From: an uncultured Candidatus Melainabacteria bacterium
GTDB taxonomy: Bacteria > Cyanobacteriota > Vampirovibrionia > Gastranaerophilales > Gastranaerophilaceae
Length of the DNA: 64,000 nt
NCBI GenBank assembly: GCA_934754515.1
Contig: CAKVIG010000007.1
Coordinates: forward strand, 1-64,000
Direction of reading: 5' to 3'
Shown: positions 1-7,273 of the stretch, one piece after another
Numbering within the stretch: the stretch's first letter is position 1
Layout: every line of letters starts with the position of its first letter
The notes under the pieces: model-generated
Database searches by the model: none
Seen by the model: the letters and a program-made list of their open reading frames with translations, nothing else
Told to the model about the DNA's origin: nothing
Translations under genes and position numbers: made by a program

Positions 1-86
1 ATATATTCTTGAGGTTGTGATGCGATTTCTAAAATATCCCTCTCAACTTCTGTTGGTCCTAAGACCATTAACAATTTGTGTTTCAT
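1..86 (-). CDS. Class V aminotransferase, N-terminal fragment
   Basis: The first 28 codons of a gene that runs off the left edge are visible. They read MKHKLLMVLGPTEV and then RDILEIASQPQEY. The segment MVLGPTEV followed by a helix ending near a Gln resembles the N-terminus of class V PLP-dependent aminotransferases of the serine-pyruvate/alanine-glyoxylate group, where a GPTEV-like loop precedes the first helix. The catalytic lysine and PLP site are outside the window, so the substrate cannot be named. It is on the same strand as the glycosyltransferase-like gene that starts at 1361 and lies 33 bp downstream of it, so the two may be cotranscribed. Confidence 0.6.
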   Translation of the reverse strand, partial: MKHKLLMVLGPTEVERDILEIASQPQEY

Positions 87-119
87 AGCAATATTGTAGC
101 ATAAATTATTTTATTAGAA

Positions 120-1361
120 TTATAATATATTTTTTGCCAAATTATCTACAATAACTTCTGCAGAATTCGGATAATTCAATTCTTCTAAAAGAGCCAACCT
201 CTCCAACTTTTTAGGGTCGTTTTTATTAATCAAAACATCCTCAAAAATCTTATTCATTTCATCTAAATTATGCACGTTATAATAAGTTTGACAAATCTTT
301 TCAACATTTTCATTACCCTTGAAATATTCTGAAACCAAATGAATACAAGGCTGTTTTGTGAATAAATATTCGGTCAAAAAAGATCCGCTATCCGTTATCA
401 TAGCTAGTGATTCTTGAAATAATTGCATGTAATCCCCATCTTCACAAACAATTCCGATATCTTGCCAACGTCTGTAATACTCGTCAGCTTCTTCTTTTTT
501 CATATAACCCGACATAAAAAGAAAATTATACAGGCAAGGATGTGGTTTAAACACCCAATTCAATTCAGGATGTTTTTCTGCGAATTCTAAAATCTTATAT
601 CCGTTCCAATCAAAAGTTGAATATCTTAAATTATCACCGCAAATAGTCCAATGTGGTGCATAAATTACATATTTACACTCATTTTCTATTTTGTCGTCTA
701 AATAAAAATCCAATTGCGGATGACCTGCAACAATAAGTTTTTCACCTTTGTCATACATATTTTTAGCATAATTCTTTCTGATAATTTCATCAGGAACATA
801 ATAACGATAAATATATCTGTGAAATCTTAAATCATATTCAATAGGATTATCAATATCTGAAATATAATAAGGAACGTAATACGTCAATGCGAATTTTGAA
901 CAAACTACAGGCCCTTGTGTTGTTTCAACATACCAAGGATGTTGATAAATGATTATATCCGGCTTTGGTGACATTTTTTCAAACGGAATAAATTCGTCGT
1001 TTTCTAAATCATAGGCACATTGAACATTCATTCCTTTTGATTTAAAAAAATTGTAAGTTTTTTTAATATCATTAATCGTTTGATAATTAAAATTATCTTT
1101 GGGCGCATTACATTTTGTAACAAAAATATAAGGTGTAAATCGTTTGTCTTTTATCATCAAATCATAAACGCTTTGACACTTCCATTTTGCAGAATCATAA
1201 ACATAAAAAGCAACGTTTAAATGAGTTTTACCTTTTAATTTTGCTTTAACTTTTTTTTGATTTCTTTTTATGTAATCAAGATTTTGTTTGATTTTTTTGT
1301 TATAGAAAAATTTTTTACCAAAACCTAATATTTTACCGATTTTTTCGTAATCTATATACAT
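120..1361 (-). CDS. CDP-glycerol glycerophosphotransferase-like protein
   Basis: This 413-residue protein resembles the GT-B-fold TagB/TagF family, which transfers glycerol phosphate or related groups onto cell-surface polymers. Family-like features are YAPHW near residue 235, the basic KPHP motif near 272 and the late ITDSGSFLTEYLF segment near 322 followed by PCIHL, which match the nucleotide-binding half of these enzymes. The N-terminal 50 residues are very Lys-rich and could sit on the inner face of the membrane. There is no signal peptide or membrane helix. The acceptor is unknown: in a diderm the product may decorate LPS or a capsule. The start has no Shine-Dalgarno and a -10 box only six bases upstream. 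Confidence 0.7.
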   Translation of the reverse strand: MYIDYEKIGKILGFGKKFFYNKKIKQNLDYIKRNQKKVKAKLKGKTHLNVAFYVYDSAKWKCQSVYDLMIKDKRFTPYIFVTKCNAPKDNFNYQTINDIKKTYNFFKSKGMNVQCAYDLENDEFIPFEKMSPKPDIIIYQHPWYVETTQGPVVCSKFALTYYVPYYISDIDNPIEYDLRFHRYIYRYYVPDEIIRKNYAKNMYDKGEKLIVAGHPQLDFYLDDKIENECKYVIYAPHWTICGDNLRYSTFDWNGYKILEFAEKHPELNWVFKPHPCLYNFLFMSGYMKKEEADEYYRRWQDIGIVCEDGDYMQLFQESLAMITDSGSFLTEYLFTKQPCIHLVSEYFKGNENVEKICQTYYNVHNLDEMNKIFEDVLINKNDPKKLERLALLEELNYPNSAEVIVDNLAKNIL

Positions 1362-1367
1362 AAATTA

Positions 1368-1396
1368 ATTATAATATTTTATCTTGCGTATTGCAA
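1368..1396 (-). promoter_or_regulatory. Sigma-70-type promoter implying a leaderless mRNA
   Basis: On the minus strand TTGCAA (1391-1396) and TATAAT (1368-1373) are separated by 17 bp. The -10 ends six bases before the ATG at 1361, so transcription should begin at or next to the start codon. No Shine-Dalgarno is present. The -35 lies within the last codons of the upstream GNAT gene. Confidence 0.55.
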
Positions 1397-1831
1397 AATG
1401 TAGAACCCTGAATTTTCAAATTCCTGTTTTACGCCTGTTAATTTAAAACCGAGTTTTTCGTAGAACTCTCTTGCCGGCATGTTTTTGTCTAAAACCCAAA
1501 AATAAATAGGTTTACCCATTTTTATAAACTCATTCATGACGTAGGTTCCAATGCCTTCGCCTTGGAAAAATTTGTCAACATAAAAATCGCTTATTGTGAT
1601 TTTATCCTCTGCAACTTCCGCATTAATCATTGCTTTAACAATTCCATCATCGTAAACATACATGTTATCCAAGGCATGAGGTTTTTTAAAACCTTCTGCT
1701 TCTGAAAGCACCTGAATTACATTAAACGATACGTGGTCATTTTTGAAAATATCACGATAAGTATGTCTTTTTGTAAAAACTATGATTTCTGCAATTCTTG
1801 CGATATCTTTTTCTTCGGCTTTTCTAAGCAT
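1379..1831 (-). CDS. GNAT family N-acetyltransferase
   Basis: This 150-residue protein has the GNAT acetyl-CoA-binding signature: the strand ISDFYVDKFFQ leads into GEGIGTYVMNEF near residues 90-105 (the Q/R-x-x-G-x-G/A pyrophosphate loop), followed by the C-terminal NMPAREFYEKLGF motif near 117-130. It should transfer an acetyl group from acetyl-CoA to an amine, but the acceptor cannot be read from the sequence. It is a full-length single domain. The gene sits directly upstream of the glycosyltransferase-like gene on the same strand, with 17 bp between them, and is divergent from the hydrolase gene at 1914. Confidence 0.85.
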   Translation of the reverse strand: MLRKAEEKDIARIAEIIVFTKRHTYRDIFKNDHVSFNVIQVLSEAEGFKKPHALDNMYVYDDGIVKAMINAEVAEDKITISDFYVDKFFQGEGIGTYVMNEFIKMGKPIYFWVLDKNMPAREFYEKLGFKLTGVKQEFENSGFYILQYAR

Positions 1832-1913
1832 GTTTACTCCTAAATATTCTTATATATTAAGTATACCACTAGCAAAAAATATTTTTACAGTTTTAATAAT
1901 AATAGGTACAAGT

Positions 1914-2789
1914 ATGCAAATCACAACACAGAATCAATATAACACATCATATAAAGGCGGATTAAAATCTCTAAATGCACTTAATCCTGTATCTTACTAT
2001 GCGAACCGTTATTTTAAACGTTCGGCACAAATTTCGAATAAGAACTTTACACCTATATCAGACTCACTTGCTGATAAAATTAAGCAAATAAAGCAAGACA
2101 GAATTTTAGCTTGGGATATTAACCCTGAAAATTCTAAAGATTATGTTTTCTTTCTGCATGGAATGTCGCAAAATGTAAGCAACTATCAACCACTTTATGA
2201 AACCGCATTGAAAAATAAAAAGGCCGTTTTTGCAGTTGAATACAGAAGTTATGGAGAAAATAAACCCGCTATACTATCGGAAGATAGACTTAGAAATGAT
2301 GTTGAAAAGGCTTATAAAATTTTAACCGAAGAAAAAAATATCAGACCTGAAAATATAATAGTTGTCGGTCACAGTATGGGTGGAGCTTTAGCAGCTAATT
2401 TTGCAAGCAAACACGAAGATATTAAAGCTTTGATTTTACTTTCACCGATTAGAAATATGGCTAGCATAGGAAAGAAATTCTTTTTAAATAAAAATATAGG
2501 CGTTGGCGTACCCCAAAAAGTAAATAAACTTACTAATACGATTAAACCGCTAAAATGGTTATTAAGTTTACGTTTCAACTCTCAGAAAAAGATGAAACAA
2601 ATAAATGCTCAGACTTACATCCTTCAATCAAAAAATGATTCCGTAACACCTTTAAGCGGAGCTAGAAAACTCGTTAAATCCGCTCGAGAAAAAGGAATTT
2701 TGAAAGATTTTATCATATTCCCTCTAGGCGGACATAAAGTCGACAGCAAAAAAGTTGATGCATTAAATAAAATTTTGGGAGAAATTTGA
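1914..2789 (+). CDS. Alpha/beta hydrolase with N-terminal YKGG motif
   Basis: With the start at 1914 the protein has 291 residues. The frame is open back to 1782, but that would overlap the divergent GNAT gene, so the later ATG is chosen. The fold is a serine hydrolase of the alpha/beta type: the oxyanion strand VFFLHGMSQN near 79, nucleophile elbow GHSMGG with Ser154, an acid at Asp242 (SKNDSVTP) and His274 (GGHK). The relationship is to monoglyceride-lipase/peptidase-like families; the substrate is unknown. There is no signal peptide. Residues 11-15 read TSYKG, a variant of the F-K-G motif found at the start of several unrelated proteins in this window. The stop is followed two bases later by the next ATG. 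Confidence 0.75.
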   Translation: MQITTQNQYNTSYKGGLKSLNALNPVSYYANRYFKRSAQISNKNFTPISDSLADKIKQIKQDRILAWDINPENSKDYVFFLHGMSQNVSNYQPLYETALKNKKAVFAVEYRSYGENKPAILSEDRLRNDVEKAYKILTEEKNIRPENIIVVGHSMGGALAANFASKHEDIKALILLSPIRNMASIGKKFFLNKNIGVGVPQKVNKLTNTIKPLKWLLSLRFNSQKKMKQINAQTYILQSKNDSVTPLSGARKLVKSAREKGILKDFIIFPLGGHKVDSKKVDALNKILGEI

Positions 2790-2791
2790 TA

Positions 2792-3541
2792 ATGAAAATA
2801 AATCCCGTAACAAATAGCTTGAATTTTCAATCGACAAGCAGAAGATACACTGATTCTAATGGCGACCCCTTCGGATGTTTTACAATGTTTTTTAGAGATG
2901 ATATAGATTGGGAAAAACTCTCAGAATTTGAATTAGAACATTTTAAGAAAAAAGATGAAGTTAATGTCGTCATGTTCGCATCTTCTGATGGTTCGGAGGC
3001 TTATTCCAAAATAATTTCTTTGCTTGAAAACCCTATAGAACAAAAAAAGCCCCAAGCAAAGAAGTTTTTTCCAATACATGCTTTTGATGTAGATGATGAG
3101 ATTGTTAAGACAGCTAAAAGCGGGTATATAAAAGCCACAAGTTTCGATATAGTAGAAATTATCTCCAGAACAAATAAATATACTGATTATTTCCAAAAAA
3201 GCGAAGAAAAGCTAAATATAGCCAATGACATAACACAAGGAAATCTTGTTTTAAAAGCAAAAGCGGCTTTAACTGATAGAGTAAAATTTAACAAAGGTGA
3301 CATGTTCAAAGAAATCAGAAAAATAAAAGATAACTCAAACACTATATTAATGTGCCGAAACATTTTGGGTTATTTCTTGAACGATAAAATAGAAGAATTC
3401 ATAAAACTGGCATCCGAGTTTTTAAAGCGTGGCAGTTTGTTTGTTATTGGTGATTATGACCACTCATATATTGATATAGGAAAAATTATAGAAAACAACA
3501 ATTTCAAAAAAGTATTGAAAAATGTTTATGAAAAAATTTAA
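2792..3541 (+). CDS. CheR-like SAM-dependent methyltransferase
   Basis: The 249-residue protein starts MKINPVTNSLNFQS, carrying the N-terminal F-Q-S motif variant. The rest resembles the SAM-binding half of CheR: NVVMFASSDGSEAYS near 52-66 corresponds to the SAM loop (A-C-S-x-G-E-E-P-Y-S in CheR), HAFDVDDEIVKTAKSG near 92-108 binds the ribose, and ILMCRNILGYF near 185-195 matches the conserved C-R-N-x-x-x-Y-F motif. The N-terminal CheR helical domain is missing, and no chemoreceptor is nearby, so the target is probably not a chemoreceptor. The ATG at 2792 has GGGAG ten bases upstream; a TTG at 2786 is less well placed. It is coupled to the hydrolase gene. Confidence 0.65.
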   Translation: MKINPVTNSLNFQSTSRRYTDSNGDPFGCFTMFFRDDIDWEKLSEFELEHFKKKDEVNVVMFASSDGSEAYSKIISLLENPIEQKKPQAKKFFPIHAFDVDDEIVKTAKSGYIKATSFDIVEIISRTNKYTDYFQKSEEKLNIANDITQGNLVLKAKAALTDRVKFNKGDMFKEIRKIKDNSNTILMCRNILGYFLNDKIEEFIKLASEFLKRGSLFVIGDYDHSYIDIGKIIENNNFKKVLKNVYEKI

Positions 3542-3572
3542 TTAAAAGTGACAGAATTCCCCAACAAACTTA

Positions 3573-3601
3573 TTGCACTAAATTTGTTAGTGTGGTACAA
3601 T
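3573..3601 (+). promoter_or_regulatory. Sigma-70-type promoter for the 3666 gene and ribF
   Basis: TTGCAC (3573-3578) and TACAAT (3596-3601) are 17 bp apart, with a TG one base before the -10 (extended -10). It lies in the only gap between the methyltransferase gene and the small gene at 3666, and could drive that gene, ribF and the formyltransferase gene. Confidence 0.55.
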
Positions 3602-3665
3602 TGGCTTGTGGGAGTTTATAAGGCATGTGCTTTAAGCTCCGTAAAATTTAGCCAAAGGGGTGACT

Positions 3666-3908
3666 ATGTTAGTTTCTGCAATATCTGTAAATCGCAATAA
3701 TGGTTACAATATAAGTAGTAATATGCCGTTTTACAATAGTCGCAGTAATGAAACAATTGGTGATACATCGTTCAATTCTTTAACACCATATTCTAACAAA
3801 AAGTCAGTTCCTGCTGAAAAATTACCTCAGGTTTATAATAATATCAATGAATGGAAGAATTTTTGCCATAGTCAGATTTTAGGCAAAAAATTTAATACAA
3901 TAGCTTAG
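3666..3908 (+). CDS. Small hypothetical protein, 80 residues
   Basis: I do not recognise this protein. It is polar and Asn/Ser-rich (start MLVSAISVNRNN), with no membrane segment and no cysteine pair; a short helical patch with INEWKNFCHSQILG lies near the C-terminus. The ATG at 3666 follows AAAGGGG by five bases, which is better than the GTG at 3660. It has its own promoter candidate and ends four bases before ribF, so it may act as a leader gene that couples translation to ribF, which has no Shine-Dalgarno of its own. The segment TSFNS near residue 38 is only a weak echo of the F-K-G motif family. Confidence 0.55.
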   Translation: MLVSAISVNRNNGYNISSNMPFYNSRSNETIGDTSFNSLTPYSNKKSVPAEKLPQVYNNINEWKNFCHSQILGKKFNTIA

Positions 3909-3912
3909 TTTT

Positions 3913-4737
3913 ATGGAAAATGGTTTAATTCTTGGTTTTTTTGACGGCGTGCATCTTGCACATCAAGAGGTTATAAAATCTGCTGTTGAATTTTCGTCAT
4001 GCCCTATTTTAGTTACACTCAAGAATTTTAACAAATCAAAAGAACTTATTTTAGAGAGAAAAAACTCGTATTCTAAAATAAAATCACTAGGCGTAAAAAA
4101 AATCATAGAGCTTGATTTTTCGCAAATTTCCGGCATGCCGGCAGAGGAGTTTTTGGATTTTCTAAAAAAAGAATACAATCCTATATCTGTTTCAACAGGA
4201 TTTAATTATACTTTTGGAAAAGACAGATGCGGTAGTACGGAAACTCTCGAAAAATATCAAGAAAAATATGCTTACAGGTACTTTTGCATTCCGCCGTTAA
4301 AATACAAAAATGATATTATCAGCTCTACACTTATTAAACAAAAACTGGTTGAGGGTGACATACATTTGGCTAATGAACTTTTAGGAAGCAATTTTGTTTT
4401 ATCGGGAGTTGTAAAAAAGGGTGCGCAAATCGGGCGTACAATAGGTTTTCCAACTGCTAATATTGATTATCCTAAAAATATAGTTAAAATACCTTATGGC
4501 GTGTATTACGTAAAAATCGGTAACAAACGCGGAATTATGAATTGGGGTATGAAACCTACAGTGCATAATACAGTTAATCCCGTAGCAGAAACACATATTT
4601 TTGATTTTGACGGTGATTTATATGGTCAAAATATAAAAATAGAACTTCTCAACCGCATTCGCGGGGAAATAAAATTCAACAACTTAGATGAATTACAACA
4701 ACAAATAAAAAAGGATATAGATGAATGCTTAAAGTAG
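3913..4737 (+). CDS. ribF: Bifunctional riboflavin kinase/FAD synthetase
   Basis: RibF phosphorylates riboflavin to FMN and adenylylates FMN to FAD. The N-terminal nucleotidyltransferase domain shows LGFFDGVHLAHQEVI near residues 6-20 (the G-x-F-D-G-V-H-x-G-H-type motif, here with Ala for the second Gly) and STGFNYTFGKDRCG near 93-106. The C-terminal kinase domain shows GAQIGRTIGFPTANI near 169-183 and GIMNWGMKPTV near 205. The length of 274 residues is a little short for the family (about 300). The start has no Shine-Dalgarno and lies four bases after the previous stop. It overlaps the next gene by 13 bases. Confidence 0.92.
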   Translation: MENGLILGFFDGVHLAHQEVIKSAVEFSSCPILVTLKNFNKSKELILERKNSYSKIKSLGVKKIIELDFSQISGMPAEEFLDFLKKEYNPISVSTGFNYTFGKDRCGSTETLEKYQEKYAYRYFCIPPLKYKNDIISSTLIKQKLVEGDIHLANELLGSNFVLSGVVKKGAQIGRTIGFPTANIDYPKNIVKIPYGVYYVKIGNKRGIMNWGMKPTVHNTVNPVAETHIFDFDGDLYGQNIKIELLNRIRGEIKFNNLDELQQQIKKDIDECLK

Positions 4738-5675
4738 TTATTATAGGCTATGGCGAAATGTTTACAAATCTTATAGCCGGCGCTTTAGATGCAAACTGCG
4801 AAATAGTGGGAGTCCTAAGACGTGAAACAATCAAATACCACCCGATATTAAGACGGCTAAAGGATGTAATAAATCCATCGTTAGAATATAATTATATAAG
4901 AAGCTATAATTTACCTGAAATAGATGTTGCAAGCGTAAATACAGCTCAATTCAAAAAAACGCTTTTAAAACTTAATCCTGATATAGTTTTGGTAGGTTCT
5001 TGGTCAGAAAAATTTGAAAAAGAAATTTATGATATACCAAAAATTGCAACAATAAATGCTCATCCATCACTTTTACCGCAGTATAGAGGCCCAAATCCGT
5101 ATTTTTGGACAATAAGGAACGGCGAGCAAATAAGTGGTGTTACTTTCCACCTTATGGATAAAGGGTTTGATACAGGTGCAATTTTAGCACAGGAAGAAGT
5201 TAAAATTTACCCGTCTGACACCGGTAAATCATTGAAAGAACGCACGGTTTTAACTGCTCGTGGAGTTGTTTGTGAACTTTTGAAAGCATTGAGAGAAGAC
5301 ATTATAATTCCGCTTACTCAAAGAGAAGACAAAGCTACATATTATTCGACTCCAAGCGAATTAGAACTGGATTTTTCTAAATCCGCAGAAGAAAATTATG
5401 CACTGATTAGAGCGATTTATCCTTGGGAAAATGCATATTTTTATCACAATACAACTTGTCTTGCCGTATCACCTTTAGGAGCTGAAATAACTGATAACAA
5501 TACCGAATACCAAGACGCAGGAACTATTACCGGGATTGAAAACAAAAACATAAGCGTTTTATGTGGAGATAATAAAATTTTAAAAATGCCTGTTGTACTT
5601 TATAAAAAAATTGATAGAATTTTTACCAAGAATTATATAAAACGTGAAATTAGGATAGGCGAAAAACTAAACTAA
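4725..5675 (+). CDS. Formyltransferase family protein (Fmt-like)
   Basis: The 316-residue protein has the folate-dependent formyltransferase core: Asn111-Ala-His113 followed by PSLLPQYRGPNP, and FHLMDKGFDTG with Asp149. These are the Asn-His-Asp catalytic residues of methionyl-tRNA formyltransferase, phosphoribosylglycinamide formyltransferase and sugar N-formyltransferases. A C-terminal OB-like domain (from about 210) fits Fmt or ArnA-type organisation. The N-terminal half (YHPILRRLKDVINPS near 38) differs from typical Fmt, so this may be a second formyltransferase acting on a sugar nucleotide or amino substrate rather than on Met-tRNA. AAGGA lies nine bases before the ATG, inside ribF. Confidence 0.7.
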   Translation: MLKVVIIGYGEMFTNLIAGALDANCEIVGVLRRETIKYHPILRRLKDVINPSLEYNYIRSYNLPEIDVASVNTAQFKKTLLKLNPDIVLVGSWSEKFEKEIYDIPKIATINAHPSLLPQYRGPNPYFWTIRNGEQISGVTFHLMDKGFDTGAILAQEEVKIYPSDTGKSLKERTVLTARGVVCELLKALREDIIIPLTQREDKATYYSTPSELELDFSKSAEENYALIRAIYPWENAYFYHNTTCLAVSPLGAEITDNNTEYQDAGTITGIENKNISVLCGDNKILKMPVVLYKKIDRIFTKNYIKREIRIGEKLN

Positions 5676-5747
5676 AACCTTGAAAAAATAGTTTATTAAT
5701 GTTAAACTCCCAATGTAATGCAATTACATCTATTTTAAGGAGTCCCA

Positions 5748-5930
5748 ATGTTCGCAAGTGAAGAAGCTGTAACAAAGCTTTTGACTAAAAATGAAATATT
5801 GAACGTAAAAGGAAATTTATTTATATCAAATCCGATTACGTTTGATTTGGGCGAATTCTTAAAAAAACTTCCGCTTGAGGCAAGCAAGGAAGTTGATAGA
5901 TTTGGTGGAAAATATGTTTTTATAAAATAA
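5748..5930 (+). CDS. Small hypothetical protein, 60 residues
   Basis: I do not recognise this 60-residue protein. It has a good AAGGAG ribosome-binding site six bases before the ATG and ends right at a strong terminator hairpin, which supports a real gene. The composition is that of a small soluble alpha/beta protein with no signal peptide or cysteines; the N-terminal half is a helix (FASEEAVTKLLTKNEI) and the C-terminus ends RFGGKYVFIK. The 72-bp gap before it may contain a promoter. Confidence 0.6.
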   Translation: MFASEEAVTKLLTKNEILNVKGNLFISNPITFDLGEFLKKLPLEASKEVDRFGGKYVFIK

Positions 5931-5950
5931 AAGCTCCGATTTCGGAGCTT
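5931..5950. terminator. Bidirectional terminator between convergent genes
   Basis: An 8-bp stem AAGCTCCG/CGGAGCTT with an ATTT loop is flanked by an A-rich run on the left and a T-rich run on the right, so it can end the small plus-strand gene and the minus-strand Gly-rich gene. Confidence 0.8.
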
Positions 5951-5956
5951 TTTATT

Positions 5957-7114
5957 TTAATTTTGTGCATCTTTAACGCCATATCCGCTAAATTTATCTA
6001 ATTGTAATAATACAACTTTTCCATTAGAATCTTTGCACATTACATATACGTTTTTGTTTGTATCAGCTTGTGGAGTTCCATATATTGGATATCCATTTGA
6101 CATTCCTATAATTTTATAATTATAAGCATTGTTACCATTAGTTGTTATTGCCAAATATTTAGGGAAGGTCGTATTTTCATCTTGAGCCTTATATGTTTCG
6201 GTAGATTTTTTAGTATCTCCTTTTACATCATCAGTCTTTCCTGAATTATCATGAACCCTATCAATATTTTCAATAGTTTCATTAGGACCTAATTTGCTAT
6301 ATCCGTCCGGTAATGTAATATGAGTAGGAAGCAAGCTATTATCGTCATTCCAAGCTGAGATATTAGACCAAGGTTCAGTTCCATTAGTATTATTGTTTTT
6401 TGCATCACTGCCAGCATTTACTTTACCATTGTTATCAGTTGCAGGGGCTTGTGCTGCAGGTTTATTGTCATTAATGCCGAATTTATCATTGTCTAGGTCA
6501 CCCCAGCCTTTTTCTTTTGCGTAGTTCTTTAATGTACCTAGCATATTTTCGTAATCTTTTTTATCTGTTTCTGTATGATTTGGTTCTTTTTCAGAGTTAG
6601 TTTTTTCTTTTTTGATTTTTTCATACAAAGCTTTAACGTCAGCTGGTTTTGCCTCCTTATTACCAATAGTATCTTTAACTTTTGAGCCTAAGTCATTGAT
6701 AATTTTTCTATCAGGGTCGTCGCAACCATGTTTATCGTCTTTGCTATCTTTTACTTTGCCTTTGCCGTCTTCTGAATCTTTGGATTTTGTTGAACGTTCA
6801 AGCATATTGAAACCGCTGATACCACCAAACGGAGTCATAAACATATTGCTAAACGGACTCATTCCAAAGCCACCGAAACCGAAGTTTCCAAAGCCGCCCA
6901 TATTGCCACCGAACAAGCCGCCGAAGATACTTCCAAGACCGTTGCCTATGCCATAGCCTAGACCGCTCCAAAAGCTTCCGCCGCCGAAGTTGCCAAAACC
7001 GGCACCCATATTAAAGATAGTTGTGTTATTACTGCCAATGTTAATAACATCGCCACCTCTTGAGTGGAACATTTCGTAATGTTTAAATGCGCTGTGACAA
7101 TTAATTCTTGACAT
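5957..7114 (-). CDS. Gly/Phe-rich low-complexity protein, unknown function
   Basis: I do not recognise this 385-residue protein. Residues 1-30 (MSRINCHSAFKHYEMF, then SRGGD) are followed by a Gly/Phe/Asn-rich tract, about residues 30-105, built of FGG, GFGNFG and GLFGG-like steps. Next come a charged Lys/Asp/Glu linker, a short helical region (VKALYEKIKKEK near 163), an Asn/Asp-rich linker and a C-terminal beta-rich domain (about 310-385) with FPKYLAITTNGNN and NVYVMCKDSNGKVVLLQL. No signal peptide or membrane helix. The layout suggests a surface or structural protein, or a phase-separating one. It has its own promoter and GAGG nine bases before the ATG. Confidence 0.65.
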   Translation of the reverse strand: MSRINCHSAFKHYEMFHSRGGDVINIGSNNTTIFNMGAGFGNFGGGSFWSGLGYGIGNGLGSIFGGLFGGNMGGFGNFGFGGFGMSPFSNMFMTPFGGISGFNMLERSTKSKDSEDGKGKVKDSKDDKHGCDDPDRKIINDLGSKVKDTIGNKEAKPADVKALYEKIKKEKTNSEKEPNHTETDKKDYENMLGTLKNYAKEKGWGDLDNDKFGINDNKPAAQAPATDNNGKVNAGSDAKNNNTNGTEPWSNISAWNDDNSLLPTHITLPDGYSKLGPNETIENIDRVHDNSGKTDDVKGDTKKSTETYKAQDENTTFPKYLAITTNGNNAYNYKIIGMSNGYPIYGTPQADTNKNVYVMCKDSNGKVVLLQLDKFSGYGVKDAQN

Positions 7115-7146
7115 ACTCTGTACCTCATTGTTTCTTACATCTGTTA

Positions 7147-7175
7147 TATATAAAAAGTATAGAAACTTTATTCAA
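7147..7175 (-). promoter_or_regulatory. Promoter of the Gly-rich gene
   Basis: On the minus strand TTGAAT (7170-7175) and TATATA (7147-7152) are 17 bp apart, about 33 bases before the ATG at 7114. It lies downstream of the metK terminator, so this gene is transcribed on its own. Confidence 0.45.
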
Positions 7176-7222
7176 TTTCAGAGTTTATAAAATTCGTTAC
7201 AAAACTTAATAATTCATATAAA

Positions 7223-7256
7223 AAAAGTGCGACTATTGAGAAACAGTCGCACTTTT
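7223..7256 (-). terminator. metK terminator
   Basis: A 12-bp perfect stem AAAAGTGCGACT/AGTCGCACTTTT with a 10-base loop lies 18 bases after the metK stop. Its lower arms supply the A and T tracts. Confidence 0.8.
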
Positions 7257-7273
7257 AAAAATAGTTAAATCAA

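Noticed and set aside
1782..1913. N-terminal extension of the hydrolase with a hydrophobic segment
   Set aside because: It would overlap the divergent GNAT gene by 50 bases and has no ribosome-binding site; the ATG at 1914 gives a start that fits the motif group.
5975..7114. Secretion of the Gly-rich protein by a signal peptide
   Set aside because: The N-terminus has no hydrophobic core or cleavage site; export by another route cannot be judged.
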